Part shown: positions 36,940-45,644 of the stretch, in pieces | How positions within the stretch are numbered: position 1 is the stretch's first letter | Layout: each line of letters begins with the position of its first letter | Assembly: GCF_023630175.1 (NCBI RefSeq) | Contig: NZ_JALLIN010000008.1 | Span: 109,073 to 173,072 of the forward strand | Length of the DNA: 64,000 nucleotides | Origin: Streptomyces cellostaticus | GTDB taxonomy: Bacteria > Actinomycetota > Actinomycetes > Streptomycetales > Streptomycetaceae | Reading direction: 5' to 3' | Notes under the pieces: generated by a model | What the model saw: only the letters and a program-made list of their open reading frames with translations | Told to the model about the DNA's origin: nothing | The model's database searches: none | Made by a program: the position numbers and the translations under genes

Positions 36940-37608
36940 TCAGTCGTCGTCGCCGAGGACGGGCTCCGGGAGGGTGCCCGCGTTGTGCTCCAGCAGGCGC
37001 CAGCCGCGGGCGCCCTCGCCGAGGACGGACCAGCAGCAGTTGGACAGGCCGCCGAGGCTCTCCCAGTGCTGGGCCTCGAGGCCCAGGAGCCGACCGATGG
37101 TGGTGCGGATGGTGCCGCCGTGGCTGACCACCACGAGGGTGCCGTCCTCGGGCAGCTTGTCGGCGTGCCGCAGCACGACGGGAGCGGCCCGGTCGGCGAC
37201 CTCGGTCTCCAGCTCACCGCCGCCGCGGCGGACCGCCTCGCCGCGCTTCCAGGCGGCGTACTCCTCGCCGTGGCGGGTGATGATCTCGTCGTGCGTCAGC
37301 CCCTGCCAGACGCCCGCGTAGGTCTCGCGCAGACCCTCGTCCCGGGTGACGTCGAGCCCGGTGAGGGCGGCCAGCTCGGCGGCCGTGTTCGCGGCCCGGA
37401 GCAGGTCGGAGGAGACGATCGCGTCGGGCCTCAGCGAGGCGAGCAGCCGGGCGGCGCGGCGGGCCTGGCCGACGCCGGTCTCGGTCAGCTCGACGTCCGT
37501 GCTGCCCTGGAAGCGGCGCTCGACGTTCCACGAGGTCTGGCCGTGCCGCCACAGGATGACGCGGCGGCCCCGGCCCCTGTGATCGGTCACTTCGCCGGTG
37601 GCGCTCAT
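36940..37608 (-). CDS. Histidine phosphatase, GpgP-like
   Basis: 222 residues. The catalytic RHG motif is in ILWRHGQTSWNVERRFQG; the second His is in VVSHGGTIRTTIGRLLGL; SSDLLRAANTAAEL and LRETYAGVWQGLTHDEI complete the phosphoglycerate mutase-like pattern. The gene follows rsfS (4-nt overlap), and in mycobacteria the gene at this place encodes glucosyl-3-phosphoglycerate phosphatase (GpgP). That synteny suggests the same activity here but does not prove it; a cofactor-dependent mutase role is less likely. Last gene of the nadD-LCP-rsfS-gpgP group. Confidence 0.88.
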   Translation of the reverse strand: MSATGEVTDHRGRGRRVILWRHGQTSWNVERRFQGSTDVELTETGVGQARRAARLLASLRPDAIVSSDLLRAANTAAELAALTGLDVTRDEGLRETYAGVWQGLTHDEIITRHGEEYAAWKRGEAVRRGGGELETEVADRAAPVVLRHADKLPEDGTLVVVSHGGTIRTTIGRLLGLEAQHWESLGGLSNCCWSVLGEGARGWRLLEHNAGTLPEPVLGDDD

Positions 37609-38039
37609 CGCCAGTCCCCGTCCGGCTCCTCGGCCTGCAGCTTGGCGTGCTCCTCGGCCTTGCCGCGGGTGGCCCTGGCGTCGGCGGGCAGTTCGAGCTC
37701 GGGGCAGTCCTTCCACAGCCGCTCCAGGGCGTAGAAGACCCGCTCCTCGCTGTGCTGGACGTGGACGACGATGTCGACGTAGTCGAGCAGGATCCAGCGG
37801 GACTCGCGGTCGCCCTCGCGGCGTACGGGCTTGGCGCCGAGTTCCTTCTGCAGGCGCTCCTCGATCTCGTCGACGATCGCCCGGACCTGGCGGTCGTTCG
37901 GCGCGGAGGCCAGCAGGAATGCGTCCGTGATCGACAGCACGTCGCTGACGTCGTAGGCGATGACGTCGTGGGCGAGCTTGTCGGCCGCGGCCTGGGCGGC
38001 GGTGTTGATGAGGTCGAGGGAACGGTCGGTGGCGGTCAC
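37605..38039 (-). CDS. rsfS: Ribosome silencing factor RsfS
   Basis: 144 residues. The conserved RsfS core is clear: INTAAQAAADKLAHDVIAYDVS, ITDAFLLASAPNDRQVRAIVDEIEERL, RWILLDYVDIVVHVQHSEERVFYALERLW. RsfS binds L14 and blocks joining of ribosomal subunits when nutrients are scarce. GTG 38039 is chosen because the conserved region begins right after it. A 4-nt overlap with the phosphatase start implies coupled translation. It follows the LCP gene after 101 nt. Confidence 0.94.
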   Translation of the reverse strand: MTATDRSLDLINTAAQAAADKLAHDVIAYDVSDVLSITDAFLLASAPNDRQVRAIVDEIEERLQKELGAKPVRREGDRESRWILLDYVDIVVHVQHSEERVFYALERLWKDCPELELPADARATRGKAEEHAKLQAEEPDGDWR

Positions 38040-38140
38040 TACGCGGCTTTCGGTCGGCGGTCTGTTGACCTCAAGGGTCTCACGGACCGCCTCGCGCACC
38101 CCACGCGATTGCGGCATCGCGCGGGGTGCTCCGCCCGGGG

Positions 38141-39892
38141 TCACGAGGAGGCGGGCCGGTAGTCCCCGCCGAGGACGACCGAGACGTCGGCGCCGGAGGA
38201 CACGGTGCCCTTGGCCACGGAGCCGGCCGGCAGGCCCAGCGTCTTGGCGACCTCGGCGGCGTCCGCCTTGTCGGCGGCGTCGGCGTAGAGCACCTGGGAG
38301 GTGGTGCGGGCGCCGGACGCGGTGCCGCCCTCGAGGAAGGTGAAGCCGCCGTTCAGGAGCACGACGCGGGCCTTCTCCGTGTCGTCCTTCACACCGGTGG
38401 CGTTCTGGACCGAGACCCGCACCGCCGATCCGGCGTCGGGGCTCTTGGCGGTGCCGCCGAGGACGTCCTTGACCACGCTGTCGCCGGTCGCGGCGCTCAG
38501 GGTGCCGTCGGCCCGCACGGGCAGCAGGGCCGTCCGGTAGTCGCCGCCCTTGGCGAGGTCGGCGAGGCCCGCGAGGAAGGTGCCGAGATCCTTGTCGGTC
38601 AGCGGCGGGTCGAGGATCTGCGCCAGGGTCCGCACGGTGGTGGTGGCGGCCGCGGGCTCGGAGGAGAGCTTGCGCAGCACGCCCCGCATGACCTGCCCGA
38701 ACCGCTCGAGCTGAGCGTTCTGGGACTCGCCGGACGCGCGGTAGGTGGCGTAGGCGACGGCCATCCTGCCGCTGAGGGTCTGCGCCCGGCCCCGGTGGAC
38801 CAGGGGGGCGGAGCCCTTCTTCCCGGCGTCCGGGTCGGGCACGTCGGCGTCGGTGTCCACGTCGATGTTGCCGACCAGGTCGACGAGGTTCTGCAGGTAG
38901 GGCGTGTCCAGCCGCCAGGTGCCCTGGATGCTGGTCCCGAGGACGGTGTCGAGTTCTTCGCGGGTGCCGGAGGCGCCGTCGTCGTCGACGGACTCGGCGA
39001 GCGTCGTGGTGGAGCCGTCGTCGCCGCTCAGCGCCAGGGAGTTGGGCAGCAGCACGGTGGTGCCCTGCTTGGTGGTGGTGTTGTCGACCAGCAGTGCCGT
39101 GGAGGTGCCGGCCTTCCCGGTGTTGTGCAGGTGGACGACGATGACGTCGCGCTTCTGGGCGCCCACCGGCGTGGCCGTGCCGTTCTCGGTGCCGGAGGAG
39201 GACAGGCCGGGCAGCTTCCCGGCGTACCAGAGGTAGCCGGCGCCGCTCACGGCGACGAGGGCGAGGACCACGAGGAGGGCGATGGCCCGGCCGCGGGCAC
39301 GGCGGCGGGCCTCCTCGCGGCGCTCGGTGCGGTTCTCCGTGAACGCCAGCCAGTCGATGACGTCCTCGGAGTCGGCGTCGGGTTCCTCGACGAAGGCGAA
39401 CTGCTCGTCGCCGCCGTCCGGCTCCCCGGGGGCGGCCCGGGGCCCGGGGGCCTCGGGCTCCCGAGGGGCGGTGGTTCCGCCCGGGCCCGCCTGCTGCGGG
39501 ATGTGGGCGGTCTGCTCGGCGACCCGGTGGTGCTGCCCGCCCGCCGCCTGCCCGTAGGGGTCGTACGGGGCGGAGGTGTCGGGGGCGGAGGTGCCGTAGG
39601 TGTCGTAGGTGTCGTACGGGGCCGGGGAGCCGTACGGGTCGTAGGCGGGCGTGGCGGGCTGCTGCCCGCCGGTGCCGTAGGCGTCGTAGGCGTCGTAGGA
39701 CCGCGGCTCCCGGGTGCCCGCGGGGTACGGGTCGTAGCCGTAGCCCTGCTGGGCGTACGGGTCGTAGGACGGCTGTGGCGCCTGCTGCGCCGGGATCTGC
39801 CGGTACACGGGCTGCCCGTACTCGTCGTAGCCGACGAGTTCGTACGGGGCGGCGCCCCGGGCGGCGTCATCCGCGTCGTATCGGTCGTTCAC
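38141..39892 (-). CDS. LCP-type (LytR-CpsA-Psr) protein with Tyr-rich N-terminal repeats
   Basis: 583 residues. The N-terminal ~180 residues are cytoplasmic and low-complexity, with repeated YDPYG/YDTYG/YDAYG units; one membrane helix (IALLVVLALVAVSGAGYLWYAG) is at about residue 200. The extracellular part resembles an LCP domain (VIVVHLHNTGKAGTSTALLV to YRASGESQNAQLERFGQVM), with the arginines expected for pyrophosphate binding not all evident. It ends in a LytR_C-like domain starting VRVSVQNATG. LCP enzymes ligate wall polymers to peptidoglycan; this copy may be catalytically altered. The GTG start is at 39892, 16 nt after the nadD stop. Confidence 0.85.
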   Translation of the reverse strand: MNDRYDADDAARGAAPYELVGYDEYGQPVYRQIPAQQAPQPSYDPYAQQGYGYDPYPAGTREPRSYDAYDAYGTGGQQPATPAYDPYGSPAPYDTYDTYGTSAPDTSAPYDPYGQAAGGQHHRVAEQTAHIPQQAGPGGTTAPREPEAPGPRAAPGEPDGGDEQFAFVEEPDADSEDVIDWLAFTENRTERREEARRRARGRAIALLVVLALVAVSGAGYLWYAGKLPGLSSSGTENGTATPVGAQKRDVIVVHLHNTGKAGTSTALLVDNTTTKQGTTVLLPNSLALSGDDGSTTTLAESVDDDGASGTREELDTVLGTSIQGTWRLDTPYLQNLVDLVGNIDVDTDADVPDPDAGKKGSAPLVHRGRAQTLSGRMAVAYATYRASGESQNAQLERFGQVMRGVLRKLSSEPAAATTTVRTLAQILDPPLTDKDLGTFLAGLADLAKGGDYRTALLPVRADGTLSAATGDSVVKDVLGGTAKSPDAGSAVRVSVQNATGVKDDTEKARVVLLNGGFTFLEGGTASGARTTSQVLYADAADKADAAEVAKTLGLPAGSVAKGTVSSGADVSVVLGGDYRPASS

Positions 39893-39908
39893 CGGTGCCC
39901 CTCTCGGC

Positions 39909-40568
39909 TCACTCGCCGCGGTACAGCTCGCGCTTGTCGATGTAACGCACGACTCCGTCCGGCACCATGTACCAGATGGGGTCGCCCTTGGCGACTCTCG
40001 CACGGCAGTCCGTCGAGGAGATGGCGAGGGCGGGAACCTCGACGAGCGAGACACCGCCCTCCGGCAGGCCCTGGTCGGTCAGGTGGTGACCGGGGCGGGT
40101 GACGCCGATGAAGTGCGCGAGGGAGAACAGTTCCTCGGAGTCCCGCCAGGTGAGGATCTGGCCGAGGGCGTCGGCGCCGGTGATGAAGAACAGGTCGGTG
40201 TCGGGGTTGAGGGCCCTCAGGTCGCGCAGCGTGTCGACGGTGTAGGTGGGGCCGCCCCGGTCGAGGTCGATCCGGCTGACGGAGAACTGCGGGTTCTCGG
40301 CGGTGGCGATGACCGTCATCAGGTAGCGGTCCTCGGCCGGGGAGACCTTGCCGTGGGACTTCTGCCACGGCTGGCCGGTGGGCACGAACACCACCTCGTC
40401 GAGCTGGAACTGGGCGGCGACCTCGCTGGCCGCCACGAGGTGCCCGTGGTGGATCGGGTCGAACGTTCCGCCCATGACGCCGAGACGGCGCTTGCCCGTG
40501 TGGGCGGGGCCGTTGCCCGGGTGTGGCACCGGGCGCACCGGACCGGTGGGCATGTCCTGCTCTTCCAT
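39909..40568 (-). CDS. nadD: Nicotinate-nucleotide adenylyltransferase
   Basis: 219 residues. The nucleotidyltransferase motif [15 protein letters not shown] is present, as is the family ISSTDCR (ISSTxxR) near the C-terminus, and [12 protein letters not shown] in the middle. NadD converts nicotinate mononucleotide to the adenine dinucleotide in NAD biosynthesis. The N-terminal 25 residues are Pro-rich; start ATG 40568 is plausible, with an alternative ATG 15 nt in. First gene of the nadD-LCP-rsfS-phosphatase cluster; this order (nadD next to rsfS) is common. Confidence 0.95.
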   Translation of the reverse strand: MEEQDMPTGPVRPVPHPGNGPAHTGKRRLGVMGGTFDPIHHGHLVAASEVAAQFQLDEVVFVPTGQPWQKSHGKVSPAEDRYLMTVIATAENPQFSVSRIDLDRGGPTYTVDTLRDLRALNPDTDLFFITGADALGQILTWRDSEELFSLAHFIGVTRPGHHLTDQGLPEGGVSLVEVPALAISSTDCRARVAKGDPIWYMVPDGVVRYIDKRELYRGE

Positions 40569-40624
40569 GCGTGCAGACCCTACCGGCCCGGTCCGAGGGC
40601 CCTGGCCGGGGACGGGGTCCCGGT

Positions 40625-40789
40625 TCAGCGGTCGCGGTTGAAGCGGGTGGTGATCCACAGCAGGAGCAGCAGGACGATCAGCGCACCGCCGCCGGTGACC
40701 GCCGGGTTCAGGCTGTTGTGGTTGCCGCCGTGCTCCTCGCCCTCGGCGGCGAGGGTGACGAGCTGGGCGGCGGCGAGATGGAGGCTCAT
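40625..40789 (-). CDS. 54-residue single-span membrane protein
   Basis: A short reading frame beginning [22 protein letters not shown], then [12 protein letters not shown] and one hydrophobic helix ([14 protein letters not shown]) ending RFNRDR. The acidic/His-rich head ([10 protein letters not shown]) would face out, with basic residues inside. Length and topology resemble small conserved membrane proteins seen upstream of nadD in streptomycetes. No function is known. A 56-nt gap separates it from nadD. It falls below usual gene-length cut-offs. Confidence 0.65.
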   Translation of the reverse strand: MSLHLAAAQLVTLAAEGEEHGGNHNSLNPAVTGGGALIVLLLLLWITTRFNRDR

Positions 40790-40931
40790 CGGCAGGACCT
40801 ATCGCGTGTGGGCGGGATGAAGATGTCGGCTCATCGTAAGCGGGCGGCCCGGCGGCGATCACCCCGGCACCGCCGTCGCGGCGGACGGGGAGGCGCCGAG
40901 CGCGCCCCGGGCGGGGAACTTCCGCGGCCCG

Positions 40932-41096
40932 TCAGTCGTCCTTCTGCTTGTAGCCGCGCAGCAGGAGCCATGCGGTCAGTGCGCAGCCCAGGAACATCAC
41001 GATCAGAACGATCCGGAGCAGGTTGCCCGATCCGTGCTGCTGGACCGCGGTGCCGGCGGCCTCGGTCAGCCAGGTGGCCCCGGGGCGGTACTCCAT
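40932..41096 (-). CDS. 54-residue membrane protein, second
   Basis: Reading frame MEYRPGATWLTEAAGTAVQQHG followed by one strongly hydrophobic helix (LLRIVLIVMFLGCALTAWLLL) and the basic tail RGYKQKDD, so the N-terminus is predicted outside. The helix carries one Cys. A GAAGGAGACC ribosome-site stretch precedes the ATG. It is close in size to the 40625 gene but shows no real sequence similarity. Divergent from the M48 protease gene, with about 90 nt between starts. Confidence 0.65.
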   Translation of the reverse strand: MEYRPGATWLTEAAGTAVQQHGSGNLLRIVLIVMFLGCALTAWLLLRGYKQKDD

Positions 41097-41186
41097 GACG
41101 TGGTCTCCTTCGCTGTACTGCCCTTCCACGGTATCTCCGCCTAGGCTGGCTCCCGCCTCGGGGGCGACAGTGGCACTGACACGCAC

Positions 41187-42347
41187 ATGGGGGAAGACAT
41201 GTCCGACGACGGCCGTGAGCACACCGGGCACGAGCGGGTGCCTGGCAGGCAGCGCAGGCGCTTCCCGGGGATCTCCTCGCGCGCCTACGAGCATCCGGCC
41301 GACCGGTCGGCGCTGGTGGCACTGCGCAAGCTGAGCGGTTTCGACACCGTGTTCAAGGCGCTCAGCGGGCTGCTGCCGGAGCGGAGCCTGAGGCTGCTGT
41401 TCCTGTCCGACTCGGTGCGTGTCTCGGAGCGGCAGTTCGCGCACCTGCACGGCATGCTGCTGGACGCCTGCTACATCCTGGACCTGGAGAAGGTCCCGCC
41501 GATGTACGTCACGCAGGACCCGCAGCCGAACGCGATGTGCATCGGTCTGGACGAGCCGGTCATCGTGGTCACCACCGGCCTCGTCGAGCTGCTCGACGAG
41601 GAGGAGATGCGGGCGGTCGTCGGGCACGAGGTGGGGCACGCCCTGTCCGGTCACTCGGTGTACCGCACGATCCTGCTGTTCCTGACGACGCTCGCCCTGA
41701 AGGTCTCCTGGATCCCGCTGGGCAACATAGCGGTCATGGCGCTCGTGACCGCGCTGCGGGAGTGGTTCCGCAAGTCGGAGCTGTCGGCGGACCGGGCCGG
41801 GCTGCTGGTCGGGCAGGACCTGCGGTCCTCCATGCGCGGCCTGATGAAGATCGCGGGCGGCAACCACCTGCACGAGATGAACGTGGACGCGTTCCTGGAG
41901 CAGGCCGAGGAGTACGAGGCCGGCGGCGATCTGCGCGACTCGGTGCTGAAGATCCTGAATGTGCTGCCCCGCTCGCACCCCTTCGCCACCATCCGGGCCG
42001 CGGAGCTGAAGAAGTGGGCCGGGTCCCGGGACTACCAGCGCCTGATGGACGGCCACTACCCGCGGCGCAGCGAGGACAAGGACACCTCGGTGAGCGGCTC
42101 CTTCCGTGAGTCCGCCGCGAGCTACGCCGGCGATGTGCGGACCTCCAAGGACCCGCTGATGAAGCTGGTCACGGACCTCGCGGGCGGCGCCGGGGACTTC
42201 GGCGGCCGGGTCCGCCGCGGTTTCGACGGCTTCCGTAGCCCGGCCCCGCCGAAGGACGGCCCGCGGGACGGTCGTGCGGACGGGCCGCAGGACGGCCCGC
42301 GGGGCGCGTCCGAGCAGGACGGGCAGGAAGGGCAGGACGGGCAGTAG
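41187..42347 (+). CDS. M48-family metallopeptidase (HtpX-like)
   Basis: 386 residues. Zinc motif VVGHEVGHALSGHS (HExxH), with the third ligand Glu in FRKSELSADRAGLLVGQDL. Two hydrophobic segments between them (TILLFLTTLALKVSW and LGNIAVMALVTAL) suggest membrane association. Family members degrade damaged membrane proteins. The C-terminal ~60 residues form an Asp/Gly-rich repeat (KDGPRDGRADGPQDGPRG), low-complexity and acidic. ATG 41187 and ATG 41199 (GGGGGAAG just before it) are both possible starts. It is the only plus-strand gene in its neighbourhood and diverges from the small membrane genes. Confidence 0.9.
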   Translation: MGEDMSDDGREHTGHERVPGRQRRRFPGISSRAYEHPADRSALVALRKLSGFDTVFKALSGLLPERSLRLLFLSDSVRVSERQFAHLHGMLLDACYILDLEKVPPMYVTQDPQPNAMCIGLDEPVIVVTTGLVELLDEEEMRAVVGHEVGHALSGHSVYRTILLFLTTLALKVSWIPLGNIAVMALVTALREWFRKSELSADRAGLLVGQDLRSSMRGLMKIAGGNHLHEMNVDAFLEQAEEYEAGGDLRDSVLKILNVLPRSHPFATIRAAELKKWAGSRDYQRLMDGHYPRRSEDKDTSVSGSFRESAASYAGDVRTSKDPLMKLVTDLAGGAGDFGGRVRRGFDGFRSPAPPKDGPRDGRADGPQDGPRGASEQDGQEGQDGQ

Positions 42348-42388
42348 CCGGACACCCGCCCCGGGCCGCGGGCGACCCGCCCGCGGCG

Positions 42389-43459
42389 TCAGACCTTCGG
42401 CTGGGCCTCGGCGGCCAGCGTGCCGCAGAGCGCCGCGGGGCTGTCCGCCATGTAGGGGTCGGTGCCCGCCGGGCCGCCGCTCCGGGCGGTCTGGCCGGAC
42501 AGCAGGGGGCGCAGGTACGAGGTGGCGTCCTCGGCGCAGGACAGCGGGCCCGCCTGGGTGTGGGAGCCCGCCAGCCGGACCTGTCCCACGCGCAGGTCGT
42601 CCCGGGTGAAGCGGAAGGTCAGCTCACGGCGGACGGTGAAGAGGGACACGGCGGCGTCGGCGGTGGCACCGGCCGGGCGCAGGGCGTAGGCGAGGACCGC
42701 GTCGGCGCCGATCTCCAGCGTGGCGGCGTCGTGCTCGGCGACCCGCAGGGTGCCCTGGGCGCGGATCCGGTCGTCGGCCAGACGCGCCCGGGAGGGATCG
42801 ATGCGCACCAGCCAGCCGGTGGGGGCGTGGCGGCCGTCCGCCGCGGGGTGGTCGAAGCTCCGGTCGAACTGGTCGAGCTGGTCGGAGTCGACGAGGGCCC
42901 GGACCGGGCGGACCTGGCGGCCGGTGAGGACATCGGGGTCCAGGGAGGAGCGGACCAGGTAGTTCCTGGCGATGCTCAGGGCCTCGGTGACCTGGCTGTC
43001 CGAGAAGTGCGCGGTGCTGCGGGAGGCGGGCAGCGGGATCCCCTCGGCACCGACCTCGAACCGGGCGGCCGGGCTGTGCGCGTACAGGTACTCGGCGTCG
43101 GCGGCCCCGGGCACCTCGTCCTGCGGGACCAGGGGGACGACGGTCATCCGCAGGGGCTCGGCGACGGACCGGACCCGCGAGGAGTCGTAGGGGTGGCGGA
43201 CGCCCATGTAGACCGCGGTGCCGAGGGCGACGGCGATCAGCAGCAGGAGGAGCAGGACCTGCCGGGTCAGGCCGCGGCGCAGGGGCGGGCGGCGGCGTAC
43301 GGCGGGCGCGTGGTCGGTCATGCGCTCCTGCGCCGAGTACTCCTGCAGGCGGGCAGCGCGGACGAACGACTCGTCGAACACGACGGATCGGTACTCGTCC
43401 TCGCCACCTGCGGGGCCGCCCTCGGGTGTCCCCTCCGGTGGGTCTCCAGGCCCGCCCAT
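42389..43459 (-). CDS. Membrane-anchored protein with N-terminal SVVFDE-x-FVRAA motif
   Basis: About 356 residues. A short cytoplasmic N-terminus contains EYRSVVFDESFVRAARLQEYSAQER (split here as SVVFDESFVRAA and EYSAQER), then a membrane helix RQVLLLLLLIAVALGTAVYMGV and a ~270-residue extracellular region. That region has no catalytic motif I know; one Cys pair sits at the end (LSCAEDATSY and ALCGTLAAE). It closely resembles the neighbouring gene at 43550 only in the SVVFDE motif. I do not know a function. ATG 43459 is chosen from the conserved GGPGDPPEG start; an upstream ATG at 43498 adds 13 residues. The M48 gene converges with it. Confidence 0.7.
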   Translation of the reverse strand: MGGPGDPPEGTPEGGPAGGEDEYRSVVFDESFVRAARLQEYSAQERMTDHAPAVRRRPPLRRGLTRQVLLLLLLIAVALGTAVYMGVRHPYDSSRVRSVAEPLRMTVVPLVPQDEVPGAADAEYLYAHSPAARFEVGAEGIPLPASRSTAHFSDSQVTEALSIARNYLVRSSLDPDVLTGRQVRPVRALVDSDQLDQFDRSFDHPAADGRHAPTGWLVRIDPSRARLADDRIRAQGTLRVAEHDAATLEIGADAVLAYALRPAGATADAAVSLFTVRRELTFRFTRDDLRVGQVRLAGSHTQAGPLSCAEDATSYLRPLLSGQTARSGGPAGTDPYMADSPAALCGTLAAEAQPKV

Positions 43460-43549
43460 ACTTTCAGGGTGGGTCCCGGGGGGCTCCGGTAAACGCACCG
43501 GTGTGCGACAACTTCTGGCAGGTTCTCGCCAGGAACGCGGGGCCGGCTC

Positions 43550-44122
43550 TCAGGGCGACCGGGGGACCACCGGGACCGCGGGGGGCGCGGTGTCGGAGGG
43601 GGCGGAGGGGCGGCCCTCAGCTCCCTGCTCCAGGCCGGTGGACGCGGGTGACGGCATCCGGTCGCGGGTGCCGGAGGAGGCGCCCCGGTAGACGGCGGCG
43701 AAGGCCAGCGCGACCATGCCGACGCCCATCACCAGCGCGAGCACCCAGGCGACGGGCCGGTGCCAGCGGATCTGCCCGCCGCAGGGCCAGGAGGCGCCGT
43801 GGTGGTCGTCGCGGGACCGGTCGTCGTCGAACTCGTCGTCGTCCTGATCATGACCGAATCCGGTGCCCTCGGGGCCGTAGGCGTCGTCGTAGCGGTCGCC
43901 TCCGGCGTGCGCGCGGCGGGCTTCCGCCTCGGAGGCCTCGGCCCTGGCCCGGGCAGCGGCCAGGAGGCGTTCGACGGCGGACGGCTCGTGCACCACGGCC
44001 GCCCGGACGAAGGCCTCGTCGAAGACCACGGAGGCGAACTCTTCGTCCGACACCCCGCGGTCGTGGTCGTCGTCGGGCTCCCAGCCGTCCGGGAACGGCG
44101 TGCCCCCCACGTCCTCCGGCAC
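43550..44122 (-). CDS. Membrane protein with N-terminal SVVFDE-x-FVRAA motif (paralogous to 42389)
   Basis: About 190 residues. The cytoplasmic N-terminus carries EEFASVVFDEAFVRAAVVHEPSAVE, the same motif as its neighbour, followed by a His/Asp-rich acidic stretch (DQDDDEFDDDRSRDDHH), a membrane helix (AWVLALVMGVGMVALAFAAVY) and a short Pro/Ser-rich extracellular tail. GTG 44122 lies six bases after TACTCT, so I prefer it (a leaderless mRNA) over the ATG at 44179. I do not recognise a known function. Co-directional with and 90 nt upstream of its paralogue. Confidence 0.68.
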   Translation of the reverse strand: MPEDVGGTPFPDGWEPDDDHDRGVSDEEFASVVFDEAFVRAAVVHEPSAVERLLAAARARAEASEAEARRAHAGGDRYDDAYGPEGTGFGHDQDDDEFDDDRSRDDHHGASWPCGGQIRWHRPVAWVLALVMGVGMVALAFAAVYRGASSGTRDRMPSPASTGLEQGAEGRPSAPSDTAPPAVPVVPRSP

Positions 44123-44128
44123 GGATCC

Positions 44129-44134
44129 AGAGTA
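44129..44134 (-). promoter_or_regulatory. -10 box of a probable leaderless promoter (SVVFDE gene 2)
   Basis: TACTCT on the minus strand, six bases before GTG 44122. No clear -35 box. Confidence 0.45.
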
Positions 44135-44230
44135 GACCTGGGGGGTCAATTTGGGCAGACGGTACGGAAATTCATCCACCTGCCGAGACGGCTTTCCGCC
44201 AGGCCCGGCGCCGGTGGGCCGGCGGCCCGG

Positions 44231-45517
44231 TCAGCGGCGTACGTGCCCGTCGCCGGTGACGATGTACTTCGTGCTGGTGAGCTCCGGCAGGCCCATGGGG
44301 CCGCGGGCGTGCAGCTTCTGGGTGGAGATGCCGATCTCCGCGCCGAAGCCGAACTGGCCGCCGTCGGTGAACCGGGTGGAGGCGTTCACGGCGACGGTGG
44401 TGGAGTCGACGAGTTGGGTGAAGCGGCGGGCCGCCTGCTGGGAGGTGGTCACGATCGCCTCGGTGTGCCCGGAGGTCCACAGCCGGATGTGCTCGACGGC
44501 CTTGTCGAGGGAGTCGACGACGGCGGCGGCGATGTCGTACGACAGGTACTCGGTCTCCCAGTCCTCCGGGGTCGCCTCGACCACGGTGGCCTTGGAGTCC
44601 GCGGCGTGGGCCATGACCCGCTCGTCGGCGTGCACGGTGACTCCGGCCTCGGCGAGGGCGTCGAGGGCCCGCGGCAGGAACTCGGCGGCGATGTCCCGGT
44701 GCACCAGGAGGGTCTCGGCGGCGTTGCAGACGCTGACCCGCTGGGCCTTGGAGTTGATCAGGATCTCGATCGCCATGTCGATGTCGGCCTGCGCGTCGAC
44801 GTAGACGTGGCAGTTCCCGGTGCCGGTCTCGATGACCGGCACCACGGACTCGCTCACCACGGTCCGGATCAGGGAGGCGCCGCCACGCGGGATGAGCACG
44901 TCGACGAGCCCGCGGGCACGCATCAGTTCGCGGACGGAGTCACGGCTCTCGCCGGGCACGAGCTGGGCGGCGTCCGCGGGCAGCCCGGCACCGCCGACGG
45001 CGTCCCGGATCACCCGGACGAGGGCGGTGTTGGACTCGTAGGCGGAGGCCGAGCCGCGCAGCAGGACGGCGTTGCCGGACTTCAGGCACAGCGCGGCGGC
45101 GTCCACGGTGACGTTCGGCCGGGCCTCGTAGATGATGCCGACCACACCGAGCGGGACACGGACCTGGCGCAGGTCGATGCCGTTGGGGAGGGTGGAGCCG
45201 CGCACCACCTCGCCGACCGGGTCGGGCAGCTTCGCGACGTCACGGACGTCCGCGGCGATGGCGCGGACGCGCTCGGGGGTGAGGGTGAGCCGGTCGACCA
45301 CGGACTCGCTGGTGCCGTTCTCCCGGGCCTTGGCCACGTCCCTGGCGTTGGCCTCGACGATCTCGCCGGTGCGGACCTCCAGGGCGTCGGCGATGGCGAG
45401 CAGCGCGTCGTCCTTCACGGCGCGCGGGAGCGGCGCGAGACCTGCGGCGGCGGCCTTGGCCCGGTAGGCGGCCCGGGTGACCGGGGACATGGAGTCGTAC
45501 GGCGAGAGCGTGGTCAT
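44231..45517 (-). CDS. proA: Gamma-glutamyl phosphate reductase
   Basis: 428 residues. Catalytic Cys in [13 protein letters not shown], and NAD(P)-fold motifs [24 protein letters not shown] and [13 protein letters not shown], all standard for ProA. It converts gamma-glutamyl phosphate to glutamate-5-semialdehyde in proline synthesis, following ProB. ProB lies upstream at 46176, separated by a small conserved gene. Normal length for the family. Confidence 0.96.
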   Translation of the reverse strand: MTTLSPYDSMSPVTRAAYRAKAAAAGLAPLPRAVKDDALLAIADALEVRTGEIVEANARDVAKARENGTSESVVDRLTLTPERVRAIAADVRDVAKLPDPVGEVVRGSTLPNGIDLRQVRVPLGVVGIIYEARPNVTVDAAALCLKSGNAVLLRGSASAYESNTALVRVIRDAVGGAGLPADAAQLVPGESRDSVRELMRARGLVDVLIPRGGASLIRTVVSESVVPVIETGTGNCHVYVDAQADIDMAIEILINSKAQRVSVCNAAETLLVHRDIAAEFLPRALDALAEAGVTVHADERVMAHAADSKATVVEATPEDWETEYLSYDIAAAVVDSLDKAVEHIRLWTSGHTEAIVTTSQQAARRFTQLVDSTTVAVNASTRFTDGGQFGFGAEIGISTQKLHARGPMGLPELTSTKYIVTGDGHVRR

Positions 45518-45644
45518 GGGGGAAGGGTAGTGCGCGGCACCGGGCCGTTCAGCCGTCGTCCCACACCGCGAGACGGGGCAAAACGGGTGCGCCCGGCGTG
45601 GGACCGCACCGTGGGGCCGGGCTCCCCGGCGCGCCGGAGGCCGC

